From the NCBI RefSeq assembly GCF_003633755.1, contig NZ_RBIL01000001.1, positions 1,163,426-1,227,425 of the forward strand: DNA of 64,000 nucleotides. The letters run 5' to 3'. The position numbers were made by a program, and so were the translations under genes. This document shows, one piece after another, positions 11,592 to 19,017 of this stretch; position 1 is the stretch's first letter, and each line of letters starts with the position of its first letter. Origin of the DNA: Solirubrobacter pauli. Lineage in GTDB: Bacteria; Actinomycetota; Thermoleophilia; Solirubrobacterales; Solirubrobacteraceae. The notes beneath the pieces were generated by a model. The model made no database searches. It was not told the origin of the DNA and saw only the letters and a list, made by a program, of their open reading frames with translations.

Positions 11592-12200
11592 TTACAGGTA
11601 GGCGTCGATGACGCGGGTGCGGTCGTTGCCGGCCGCGCCCGCGGTCTTGATCGCGGCGAGCACGGCGGCCATCGCCTTGTAGCCGTTCTCGGCGCTGCGG
11701 TCCGGCGCGCGGTCGAACTCGCGCTCGTAGCGGGCCGCGAAGTCCCCCGGCAGCGTGCCCTCGAGCCGGCCGACCGTGGACGTTCCGGACGGCAGCTCGT
11801 TCGGGTTGCTGATCAGCTTCGGGTCGCCGCTGGGGGCGACCTGCAGGATGCCCGCGGCGTTGAACAGCGGCACCGTCACGCGCGTCGCGTCGGCGATCGT
11901 GGCGATGATCTGCGGGTCATTGATCGCACGGCGAGACGTCTCGGCCTGCGCGTCCTCGTCCGTTCCGAGGTCGAGCGACGTGAAGTTGACGGCGAACTCG
12001 CCCGCCTTGCCGCCCGCGTCGGACAGCGCGAGCTTCTCGCCGTCGACGAAGGAGCGGCTCACGGCGCCGGGGTCGTTCGTCAGGGAATAGACCGTGACGG
12101 TGCGGCCGATGACCTTGCCGCCGCCGGCGATCCCCTCGTCCTTGCTCTGGCCGCAGCCCGCGAGCAGGAGCGTCGCGGCGAGCAGCGCGGCCCGCTTCAC
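11592..12200 (-). CDS. shortened periplasmic-binding-protein lipoprotein (branched-chain amino acid type)
   Basis: A protein of 202 aa with a clear lipobox (LLLAGC, Cys16), so it is exported and lipid-anchored. The N-terminal part (TVTVYS..., DGEKLALSDAGGKAG, the region near NDPQIIATIADA) and the C-terminal part (FDRAPDRSAENGYKAM) resemble the two ends of Leu/Ile/Val-type solute receptors, which are near 400 aa. The central ligand-clamp region seems to be missing. No ABC permease or ATPase gene is nearby. It overlaps the upstream cupin gene by 4 nt. Ligand binding is doubtful. It may be a derived sensor or a decaying gene. Confidence 0.65.
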   Translation of the reverse strand: MKRAALLAATLLLAGCGQSKDEGIAGGGKVIGRTVTVYSLTNDPGAVSRSFVDGEKLALSDAGGKAGEFAVNFTSLDLGTDEDAQAETSRRAINDPQIIATIADATRVTVPLFNAAGILQVAPSGDPKLISNPNELPSGTSTVGRLEGTLPGDFAARYEREFDRAPDRSAENGYKAMAAVLAAIKTAGAAGNDRTRVIDAYL

Positions 12201-12568
12201 TCCCCGCCCTCGAGCAGGACGGTGTCCTCGTGCGAGTACGCGGGCGAGCAGCAGCAGAGCAGGACGAGCGGCTCCGCGCCGGGATTCCAGAGCTTGTGCT
12301 TGACGCCGGGCGGGATGACGACGGTGTCGCCGGCGCGGACGTCGGCTTCCTCGTCACCGAGGCGCATGCGACCCGCGCCAGAAGTGAAGGAGTAGATCTC
12401 CTCGGAGACCCGGTGGAAGTGCTCGAACGTCTCGCCGCTGGGCGGGACGGTGGCCTCGGCCAGCGATTGGTTGACCGCGTTGCCGGACGGGATGCCGGCG
12501 AGCTCGCGGATGGACGAGCCGTCGGCGGTGATGAACGACTCGCGATGTTCGAGGCGGGTGATCTCCAC
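12197..12568 (-). CDS. small cupin-domain protein
   Basis: A protein of 123 aa forming a single cupin beta barrel. Motif 1 has FEHFHRVSEEIY with the metal-binding HxH...E pattern, motif 2 has GDTVVIPPGVKHKLWN with the third His. A metal ion is therefore likely bound, but the reaction cannot be told from sequence. It has an unusual CCC triplet near residue 107. It is the first gene of a two-gene unit, and its stop overlaps the lipoprotein start (ATGA). Confidence 0.85.
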   Translation of the reverse strand: MEITRLEHRESFITADGSSIRELAGIPSGNAVNQSLAEATVPPSGETFEHFHRVSEEIYSFTSGAGRMRLGDEEADVRAGDTVVIPPGVKHKLWNPGAEPLVLLCCCSPAYSHEDTVLLEGGE

Positions 12569-12608
12569 GGGGCACCGAGGGTACTCGGCGCCCCGCAGAT
12601 CTCATGTC

Positions 12609-12803
12609 CTAGATGACTGCGCGGCGGGCCATCTCACGGTCCAGGCGGCGCGCCAGGCGGCCCGTGGCGAAGGCCGCCCGGGCGCGCAAGGGCGCACTGG
12701 GCGGTCGCTCGGGTCGCTGCGGCTTGACCGCACGGATCCGGGCGCGGTCGGCGCGCTCTGCGGCGACGACGTGACCCAGGACGGCCTGATTGAGCGTATG
12801 CAT
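12609..12803 (-). CDS. small basic hypothetical protein
   Basis: A 64-residue reading frame from an ATG with a GGAG ribosome site 9 nt upstream. The product is Arg- and Ala-rich (about a quarter Arg) with no membrane segment or known motif. It lies alone in the 559-nt gap between the cupin gene and the WecA-like gene. Arg/Ala-rich frames arise easily in high-GC DNA, so only the ribosome site and the ATG support it. Confidence 0.35.
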   Translation of the reverse strand: MHTLNQAVLGHVVAAERADRARIRAVKPQRPERPPSAPLRARAAFATGRLARRLDREMARRAVI

Positions 12804-12858
12804 TTCGGTTGGCTCCAGTTGGTGTGAACGGAGCCGCCCGCACGCGGGGGCGCTGAAA

Positions 12859-12918
12859 GACCTCGGGCTATTGAGAGGAGGTCGCGGGCGGCAGGGTTAA
12901 CTGCCCGCGACCGAGGTC
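12859..12918 (-). other. nested inverted repeat (possible RNA hairpin)
   Basis: Outer arms GACCTCGG (12859-12866) and CCGAGGTC (12911-12918) enclose an inner perfect 10-bp stem (12880-12889 with 12903-12912, 13-nt loop). The two stems share two bases, so they may be alternative folds. It begins at the stop codon of the 33-residue frame at 12917-13018. On the minus strand the outer arm is followed only by TTTC, so it is at best a weak terminator. The loop side also contains CCTCCTC, which could pair with the strong ribosome site at 13027-13035. Confidence 0.5.
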
Positions 12919-13018
12919 AATCCTGGTGCGCGAGCAGGCCGGAGACGAGAGGGCACGCGTCTCCGAAGCCGGGCATGTAGGCCGGCTGCCTGAGGGAAAT
13001 CGCGTACGTCGTCTTCAC
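12917..13018 (-). CDS. putative 33-residue peptide with an exceptional ribosome-binding site
   Basis: A GTG at 13018 is preceded at 8 nt by AGGAGGTGA (13035-13027), a nine-base perfect complement of the 16S rRNA 3' end. The predicted peptide has a basic, hydrophobic N-terminus and a Pro/Gly-rich centre with one Cys (YMPGFGDACPLV). No family is recognised and no peptide-modifying enzyme lies nearby. It ends in an inverted repeat. It may be a leader peptide, a small protein, or an artefact of an RNA element. Confidence 0.4.
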   Translation of the reverse strand: MKTTYAISLRQPAYMPGFGDACPLVSGLLAHQD

Positions 13019-13086
13019 GGTCCTGCTCACCTCCTCACGGACGTAGGTCCGGGGGTTGATCTCGTCTCGAAGTAGGAAACCAGTCA

Positions 13087-13118
13087 GCGCGAGATCGCGC
13101 AAGTGCGGTTAGCCGCAC
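13087..13118 (-). terminator. possible terminator hairpins after the WecA-like gene
   Basis: Two short perfect stems follow the stop at 13128: GTGCGG/CCGCAC (13103-13108, 13113-13118) and GCGCGA/TCGCGC (13087-13092, 13095-13100). No T-run follows, so only the position supports a terminator. Confidence 0.3.
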
Positions 13119-13127
13119 AGTTCAGGT

Positions 13128-14294
13128 TCAAACCCTGCCGAACTCTCCGGTCTCGAACTCGTGGTCGACGGCTTCGTCGATGTCGTGCTCGGACGTGTCG
13201 GGGTCGGCGCGACGCAGCTGCCACTCGCGCAGGCGGCGCAGCTTGATGATCTCCAGCACCCAGATCAGGTAGAGGCTGACCGCCAGGCACAGCAGCAGGA
13301 GCGCGGCCATCAGCAGCGCCCAGCCGGGGATGAGCGTGCCGTCGCGCTCGGAGTACGGGATGAAGCGCAGCGCGACCGCGGTGCCGGCCATCAGCGCCGT
13401 CCACGCGTACAGCCACAGGATCGAGCGCCGGGTCGACCACTTCATCCGGTAGAAGCGGTGGTGGAAGTGGTTGGAGTCGCCGCGGTAGATCGGGCGCCGG
13501 TACTTCAAGCGCTTGAGCACGACGAAGCCGGTGTCCAGCAGCGGCACGGCCAGCACCACGAGCGGGCCGACGAGCGCGATCAACGCGTTCGTCTTGAGCG
13601 TGCCCTCGACGATCACCGCGCCGAGCAGCAGGCCGAGCAGGTTCGACCCGCAGTCGCCCATGAAGACCTTCGCGGGCGGGAAGTTCCACAGCAGGAAGCC
13701 GAGCGCGGCCCCGGCGGTGATCGCGGCGAGCGTTCCGGCCGTGCGGCGCTCGAGGTCGAAGGCGATGACGGCGAACGCGAGCGCGGCGATCGCGCACACG
13801 CCCGCGGCGAGCCCGTCCGCGCCGTCGCTGAAGTTGACGATGTTCATCAGCAGGACGAGCGCGAACACCGTCAGCGGCCCGCCGAAGCCGCCGAGCTCCA
13901 CGCGGTGCAGGAACGGGAACGTGAACGCGTCCACGACCACGCCCGAAGCCACGAGCACGACCGCCGCGGCGATCTGCCCGCCGAACTTCACGAACGGCGG
14001 TAGGTCGAACCGGTCGTCCAGCGCGCCGACGATGGTGATCAGCGCGGCGGCCGCAAGAATCCCTTCAGTCCGGTCGTTGTCGGGCAGGAACAGGACGCCC
14101 GCGACGAGCGCGCCGGCGAAGATCGCCAGGCCGCCGAGCAGCGGCGTCGCGTCCTTGGCCAGCCCGATGTCCTTCTGCTGGTCGACCGCGCCGATACGCC
14201 GCGCGAAGCGCGCTGCGAGGGGTGTGAGGGCGGCCGCCACGGCGAAGGCGACCAGCGCGGCGAGGACGGCCTTGGTGACCATGGTTGCGGCCAC
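13128..14294 (-). CDS. WecA/TagO-type polyprenyl-phosphate sugar-1-phosphate transferase
   Basis: A protein of 388 aa with about ten or eleven membrane helices. Motifs of the MraY/WecA superfamily are intact: GALDDRFDL near 90, NFSDGADGLAAG near 155, FMGDCGS near 212 and the cytosolic His cluster HFHHRF near 277. The enzyme joins a sugar-1-phosphate to undecaprenyl (or decaprenyl) phosphate, the first step of wall polymer or arabinogalactan-type linkage units. The absence of a mur/fts cluster around it argues for WecA/TagO rather than MraY. Start is GTG 14294, with an in-frame ATG at 14282 as an alternative. The C-terminal tail is charged and cytosolic. Confidence 0.93.
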   Translation of the reverse strand: MAATMVTKAVLAALVAFAVAAALTPLAARFARRIGAVDQQKDIGLAKDATPLLGGLAIFAGALVAGVLFLPDNDRTEGILAAAALITIVGALDDRFDLPPFVKFGGQIAAAVVLVASGVVVDAFTFPFLHRVELGGFGGPLTVFALVLLMNIVNFSDGADGLAAGVCAIAALAFAVIAFDLERRTAGTLAAITAGAALGFLLWNFPPAKVFMGDCGSNLLGLLLGAVIVEGTLKTNALIALVGPLVVLAVPLLDTGFVVLKRLKYRRPIYRGDSNHFHHRFYRMKWSTRRSILWLYAWTALMAGTAVALRFIPYSERDGTLIPGWALLMAALLLLCLAVSLYLIWVLEIIKLRRLREWQLRRADPDTSEHDIDEAVDHEFETGEFGRV

Positions 14295-14357
14295 AGGATC
14301 GCAGGGCGGGCCGACAAACCCACGTCAAGAGGTGTTGACGTTCCGTAAAGCGGGATT

Positions 14358-14642
14358 GTGGAGCGGCATCCATGGGCATGTTCCGCTCCGACGCCGCACG
14401 CCCCTCCGGCCGTCACCCGATCCCGCATGCCCCCACCGCTCGCCCACGCCTTCCTGGCCCTGGCCGACGACCCCGAGCCGGTCGACCAGCGCACGGTCCC
14501 CCGCGTCTTCGCGGCCGCCGTCGCCACCGTCGTCCTCGCGGTCGGCGCCCCGCTCGGCTTCCTCGTCGTGAACCCGGCCGACCACACGATCGGCCCGCTC
14601 GCCGGGTCGAAGTTCTCCCTCGCGCTGGACGACTCGGACTGA
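14358..14642 (+). CDS. small single-pass membrane protein coupled to a protein kinase gene
   Basis: A frame of up to 94 codons from GTG 14358. An internal ATG at 14427 would give 71 residues and may be the true start, and neither has a good ribosome site. After a charged N-terminal region it has one hydrophobic helix (AAAVATVVLAVGAPLGFLVV, near 51-70) and a short polar tail. Its stop overlaps the kinase start (TGATG at 14640-14644), so the two are probably translated together. No family is recognised. A membrane partner of the soluble kinase is a reasonable inference. Confidence 0.6.
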   Translation: MERHPWACSAPTPHAPPAVTRSRMPPPLAHAFLALADDPEPVDQRTVPRVFAAAVATVVLAVGAPLGFLVVNPADHTIGPLAGSKFSLALDDSD

Positions 14643-15607
14643 TGGACTCCACGGTCGCGTACACGCCGCCGTTCGTGCATGAGCAGCCGCGTGAGCGACC
14701 CACCTGGGGCTTCGCCGAGGGCGACGAGCTCGCTCCGGGCCGCACCGTGCTGCGCCGGATCGGCGGCGGACGCCGCTACGAGGCGCTGCTGGTGTGGGAC
14801 GAGCACCGGCTCGCCGTGCTCGTGGCCAAGGTGCTGCGTCCCGACCACGCGCAGGACCCGATCGCGTTGCACGACCTGCGCCGCGAGGCGACGCTGCTCG
14901 AGCGGCTCGCGCACCCGGTCGTCGTGCGTGGCTTCGGCGCCCACCTCGAGGAGGCAGGCGCGGGACGTTCTCGCCCCCTGGGCGATGACTCCCCGCCGAA
15001 CGAGCCCGCAGGGCGAGGCTCGGCCCGCTTCCCCCACCTCGTGCTCGAGCACCTGGACGGCCCGACGCTCGACGAGCTGCTCGCCCAGGGCGGTCCGCTC
15101 GCGATCGAGCAGTTGCTGCCGCTCGGCCTGCACGTCGCGAGCGCGCTCCACTACCTCGCGGGCGAGGGCATCGTGCACCTCGACGTCAAGCCGAGCAACA
15201 TCGTCATGGGCGGCCCGCCGCGGCTGATCGACCTCAGCGTCGCGCGCACGCTCCACCACGCCGCGGCGCTGCGCTCGCCGATCGGCACGGACGCGTTCAT
15301 GGCTCCCGAGCAGTGCGAGCCCGACGGCCGCCTCGGCCCGCCGGCCGACGTCTTCGGCCTCGCGGCGACGCTCTACACGGCCCTGACCGGTGCGCGGCCG
15401 TTCCCGCCCTGCGAGGACCGCTGGCCACAGCTCACGGCCCTGCCGGCGCCGCTGCCCCGCCGCACGCCGAAGGCGCTGGCCGCGATCCTCACGCGCGGCA
15501 TGGCACAGGACCCCGCCTCGCGCCCGACCGCGCGGGACTTCGCGGTGGCGCTCGAGCCGCTCGTCGCCGCGCTGCCGCGCCGGATGACGCTCGGCCGCCG
15601 CGGCTAG
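14642..15607 (+). CDS. Ser/Thr protein kinase, soluble
   Basis: A protein of 321 aa, almost only a kinase fold. The Lys of strand 3 is in VLVAKVL near 62, the catalytic loop is GIVHLDVKPSN near 180, the metal loop reads IDLSVAR instead of the usual DFG, and the APE motif is MAPEQ. The glycine loop (IGGGRRYEA) is also degenerate. The metal-binding Asp is kept, so activity is possible. A hydrophilic insertion (about residues 104-126) separates strands 4 and 5. There is no membrane helix or extracellular sensor, but the start overlaps an upstream membrane-protein gene. The stop codon lies inside the left arm of the palindrome at 15602-15771. Confidence 0.9.
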   Translation: MDSTVAYTPPFVHEQPRERPTWGFAEGDELAPGRTVLRRIGGGRRYEALLVWDEHRLAVLVAKVLRPDHAQDPIALHDLRREATLLERLAHPVVVRGFGAHLEEAGAGRSRPLGDDSPPNEPAGRGSARFPHLVLEHLDGPTLDELLAQGGPLAIEQLLPLGLHVASALHYLAGEGIVHLDVKPSNIVMGGPPRLIDLSVARTLHHAAALRSPIGTDAFMAPEQCEPDGRLGPPADVFGLAATLYTALTGARPFPPCEDRWPQLTALPAPLPRRTPKALAAILTRGMAQDPASRPTARDFAVALEPLVAALPRRMTLGRRG

Positions 15608-15771
15608 TACCGGTGAAGGCCGGTACGCGCGATCGCTGGGGGTCGCCGGCGCCGGCTGGGACCGCCTGGTGACCGGAAGTGTGCCGGGGCACATGACCGG
15701 TCGCCGGGTGGGTCCAGGCGGTGATCGGCGGCCGCCAGAATCGTGCGGACCGGCGTGAGCCGGTACTAGCC
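15602..15771. repeat. 170-bp imperfect palindrome with perfect 12-bp ends (MITE-like)
   Basis: Ends GGCTAGTACCGG (15602-15613) and CCGGTACTAGCC (15760-15771) are exact inverted copies. The centre GTGCCGGGGCAC (15681-15692) falls precisely at the midpoint, so the arms have equal length. By hand alignment without gaps about two thirds of the 85 positions pair. The left end holds the kinase stop codon and the right end directly precedes the GT39-like gene. No transposase is encoded. It looks like a decayed miniature inverted-repeat element, and a large hairpin with a regulatory role is the other option. Confidence 0.75.
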
Positions 15772-17039
15772 TCTCCCGCATCCTCCGCCTCGCACCACGA
15801 ACCGCGCTCGCCGCCGGCACGCTCCTCGGCGCCATCACCCTGGTCCTGCTCCACGAGTGGCGCGGCCTCGAGTACTGGAACTACAGCGAGGGCGTGTACG
15901 CGCTGACGTCCCGCCTGTGGCTCGACGGCGGCGACCTGTACGGGCACATCGTCGTCGCCCAGCCGCCGTGGCAGTTCTTCTACGGCGCCGGCGCGCTGGC
16001 GATCCACGACTCGATGACGTGGCTGCGGTTCACCGTCGGCCTCGCGCAGCTCGGCGCGGGCGTCCTGGCCGCGGTCGCGGTCCGGCGGCTCACGGACAAC
16101 CCGCTCGCGATCCTCGCCGCGCCCGCGCTCACGCTGCTCACCCCGTGGGCGGTGCGCGAGCACGGCGCGCTGACGCCCGAGCTGCTGGCGCCGCCGGTGC
16201 TGCTCGGCGCGGCGCTGCTCGCGTCGAAGCCGAAGACCGCGCTGGCGGCGGGAGCGCTCGCGTCGACGGCGGTGTTCCTGAAGTGGCCTTACGCGCTGCC
16301 GGTCGCGGCGCTGGTCTTCTTCAGCGCCGCGCCCAAGAAGGCGATCGTGGGGGCGGCGGTCGCCGGCGTCGTCCAGGCCGCGGTCTTCACCGCGATCTTC
16401 GGCTGGGGCCTGTGGGACGACAGCGTGATCGCCCAGATGGCCTCCGAGCGGCGCGGGTTCGACATCCTGCGCGGGGTCTGGGGCCAGGCGTTCTGGAGCC
16501 TGGTCGGCCTGGTCGCGCTCGCCGCCCTCGCCTGGCTCCACCGTGAGCGGGCGAAGGACCAGGCGCTGCTGAAGGTCCTCGCCGCGCTGGCCGTGGGCAT
16601 GCTGTTGACGCTCGCGTCGAACACCAAGGACGGCACCGGGCTGAACGTGATCGTCCCGATCGAGGCCGCGCTCGTGCCACTCGCGCTCGCGGGCGCCGCG
16701 CTGCACGGGCGCCGCCTCGTCCCCGCGCTGCTGCTGGCGTTCACGCTCGTGCAGTCGCTGTCGCTGATCACCACGCCGCGCACGGCGACGCCGTTCCTCT
16801 ACCCCACGTCCGAGCGCGGCGCCTGGGGCATCGCGGGCGACGAGCGGGCGGTCGACCAAGGCCTCGCCCAGGCTGCGGCCTGCCCGGCGGATGTGGCCTA
16901 CTCGGGCCCGCCGTACCTGGCGTTCCTCGCCGACCGCCCGATGCCGGACGGCCAGCCCGACCAGTTCCTCCCGCTGCACTCGAAGCACCTCGCCGACGTC
17001 GGCGACGCGATCAACCGCGTCACCGCGCGCTGCCCGTAG
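15759..17039 (+). CDS. GT39-like polytopic membrane glycosyltransferase, start codon not identifiable
   Basis: The frame is open from 15759 (just after an in-frame TGA at 15756-15758) to TAG at 17039. The protein has about ten membrane helices and the layout of dolichyl/undecaprenyl-linked sugar transferases: helix 1, then an acidic residue in YWNYSEGVYA, then QPPWQFFYG. The first usable start (GTG 15894) would remove helix 1 and that acidic residue. No ATG, GTG or TTG exists upstream in frame, so either a rare start is used (for example ATC 15780 or a CTG) or the original start was lost. The right end of the palindrome lies at 15771. It would use a lipid-linked sugar at the outer membrane face. 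The acceptor is unknown. The gene ends 1 nt before the convergent histidine kinase. Confidence 0.75.
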   Translation, partial: AGTSLSRILRLAPRTALAAGTLLGAITLVLLHEWRGLEYWNYSEGVYALTSRLWLDGGDLYGHIVVAQPPWQFFYGAGALAIHDSMTWLRFTVGLAQLGAGVLAAVAVRRLTDNPLAILAAPALTLLTPWAVREHGALTPELLAPPVLLGAALLASKPKTALAAGALASTAVFLKWPYALPVAALVFFSAAPKKAIVGAAVAGVVQAAVFTAIFGWGLWDDSVIAQMASERRGFDILRGVWGQAFWSLVGLVALAALAWLHRERAKDQALLKVLAALAVGMLLTLASNTKDGTGLNVIVPIEAALVPLALAGAALHGRRLVPALLLAFTLVQSLSLITTPRTATPFLYPTSERGAWGIAGDERAVDQGLAQAAACPADVAYSGPPYLAFLADRPMPDGQPDQFLPLHSKHLADVGDAINRVTARCP

Positions 17040-17040
17040 C

Positions 17041-19002
17041 TCAGGCGTCGAGCACTTCGCGGACCTTCGCCGTCAGCGCCCGCTCGGTGAACGGCTTCTC
17101 GATGAACGCGGCCCGCTCGGAGAGGATCCCGTGGCGATGCACGGCCTCGTCCGAGTAGCCGGACATGAACAGGATCCGCACGTCCGGGGCGACCTGGCCG
17201 ATCCGCTCCGCCAGCGCCTGGCCGCTCACCTCGGGCATCACCACGTCGGTCAGCAGCAGGTCCACGCCGAGCTCCGTGCACGCCCGCTCGGCCTCGTGGG
17301 CGTCCCGCACGGTCAGCACCGTGTAGCCGTTGTGCTCGAGCAGGAGGCGGACGAGGTCGCGCACGTTCGGGTCGTCCTCGACCACGAGCACGGTCTCGGT
17401 GCCGCGGACGGGCTCCGGCTCGACCGCCGTCTCCGGCCTGCGACCCTCGGGGCACGACGCGGCCGGAAGGTAGATCTTGAACGTCGTGCCGCTGCCGCGC
17501 TCGCTGTAGACGTAGATCCCGCCGCCGCTCTGCTTGACGACGCCGAACACGGTCGCCAGGCCCAGCCCGGTGCCCTCGCCGCCCTGCTTGGTGGTGAAGA
17601 ACGGCTCGAACAGGTGCGCGCGGACCTCCGCGTCCATGCCCACCCCGGTGTCGGAGACGGCGAGCAGCACGTGCGGCCCGTCGAGCGCGTCCTCGCCGTG
17701 CTGGGCGAGCTCGACGTTGCGCGTCTCGATCGTGAGCGCGCCGCCGCCCGGCATCGCGTCGCGGGCGTTGGCGGCGAGGTTGAGGATCACGCGCTCGAGC
17801 TGCGCCTGATCGGCCATGACCGGCGCGAGGTCGCCGGCCAGGCGCGTGCCGACGCTGACGTCGTCGCCGATGATCCGGTGCAGGATCGCCTCCATGCCGG
17901 CGACGATCTCGTTGAGGTCGAGCACCGTCGGGCGCAGGACCTGACGACGGCTGAACGCGAGCAGCTGGCGCGTGAGGCCCGCCGCCTGCCGGGCGGCGCG
18001 GGCGATCTCCTCGATCTCCTCTCCCCCGTCGCGGTCGCGCAGGATCTCGGCGTAGCCGGAGATGACCATCAGCAGGTTGTTGAAGTCGTGCGCGACGCCG
18101 CCGGCGAGCCGGCCGATCGCCTCCATCTTCTCCGCGTCCGCGAGCCGCCGCTCGAGGCGCTTGCGCTCGCTGACGTCGTGCGCGACGACCAGCACGGCGT
18201 GGCGGCCGGCGTAGTCGATCCGACCGGTCGTGACCTCGACGTCGAACACGGTGCCGTCGCGCCGGCAGTGGCGCCACTCCATCGGCCGGAGCTCACCCGC
18301 GCCCTGGCGCTCGGCGAGGACGGCCAGCAGCCGCGGGATCTCCTCCGGCGGGCGGATGTCCTTGATCGTCATCGCGAGCAGCTCGTCGCGGCTCCACCCG
18401 TAGCGCTCGACCGTGGCGTCGTTGACCTCGAGGAAGGCGAGCGTCTCGTGGTCGTGGACCCACATCGGCGTCGGGGACGCCTCGAACAGCATCTGCGTGC
18501 GCTCGCGGCTGCGGTCGGCCTCGATCGCGACCGCGGTGCGGCGTCCGATCTCGACCATCAGCTCGAGGTCGGCGCCGCCGTAGTGGCGGTGCGTGGCCAG
18601 CAGCGAGAGCGTCCCCAGCACGCGCGTCCCCGCGCTCAGCGGCACGCACATCGCCGACTTCAGGCCGAGCTCGCGCATCACCGCGAGCGCCGCCCAGTTG
18701 CCGCGCGCCGCGGCGAACAGCGCGTCCTCGGTGACCTCGCGCACCAGCTCGGGCTCGCCCGTGCGCATCACGATCGCGGGGCCGTGCGGCGCGTCGGGCG
18801 GGAGCGGCGGGAACGCCTTCGGCAGCGCGACGCGCCGCTCGAGCTCGCCGTTCTCTCCCTCCAGGTCGATCGCGCACCAGCCCGCGAAGGTGGGCACGAG
18901 CAGGTCCGCGACGCGTTCGAGCGTCTCCTGGCGCGGGAGGCCCGACCCAAGGATCGCGCCTACCCGCGCCAGCAGCGTCAGTTGCGCCGCTGGCCCGGGC
19001 AT
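17041..19002 (-). CDS. hybrid sensor histidine kinase (GAF-PAS-HisKA-HATPase-receiver)
   Basis: A protein of 653 aa, cytosolic. Order: GAF (about 1-165), PAS (about 170-285), dimerisation helix with the phospho-His in GGVAHDFNNLL near 304, ATPase domain with N box (LNLAANARDAM), G1 (DTGVGM) and G2 (GTGLGLA), then a receiver (about 535-650) with acidic pocket VEDDPN, phospho-Asp in LLTDVVMP near 583 and Lys in IEKPFT. It should pass phosphate internally to its own receiver. No separate output regulator is adjacent. Signal type is unknown, with small molecules or redox at GAF/PAS being common in such proteins. Confidence 0.93.
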   Translation of the reverse strand: MPGPAAQLTLLARVGAILGSGLPRQETLERVADLLVPTFAGWCAIDLEGENGELERRVALPKAFPPLPPDAPHGPAIVMRTGEPELVREVTEDALFAAARGNWAALAVMRELGLKSAMCVPLSAGTRVLGTLSLLATHRHYGGADLELMVEIGRRTAVAIEADRSRERTQMLFEASPTPMWVHDHETLAFLEVNDATVERYGWSRDELLAMTIKDIRPPEEIPRLLAVLAERQGAGELRPMEWRHCRRDGTVFDVEVTTGRIDYAGRHAVLVVAHDVSERKRLERRLADAEKMEAIGRLAGGVAHDFNNLLMVISGYAEILRDRDGGEEIEEIARAARQAAGLTRQLLAFSRRQVLRPTVLDLNEIVAGMEAILHRIIGDDVSVGTRLAGDLAPVMADQAQLERVILNLAANARDAMPGGGALTIETRNVELAQHGEDALDGPHVLLAVSDTGVGMDAEVRAHLFEPFFTTKQGGEGTGLGLATVFGVVKQSGGGIYVYSERGSGTTFKIYLPAASCPEGRRPETAVEPEPVRGTETVLVVEDDPNVRDLVRLLLEHNGYTVLTVRDAHEAERACTELGVDLLLTDVVMPEVSGQALAERIGQVAPDVRILFMSGYSDEAVHRHGILSERAAFIEKPFTERALTAKVREVLDA

Positions 19003-19017
19003 CCGCGTAAGTGTTGC

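Noticed and set aside
13090-13140. Possible tRNA T-arm (GGTTCAAACCCTG) near 13125
   Set aside because: No matching acceptor, D or anticodon stems; the element overlaps the end of the WecA-like coding sequence.
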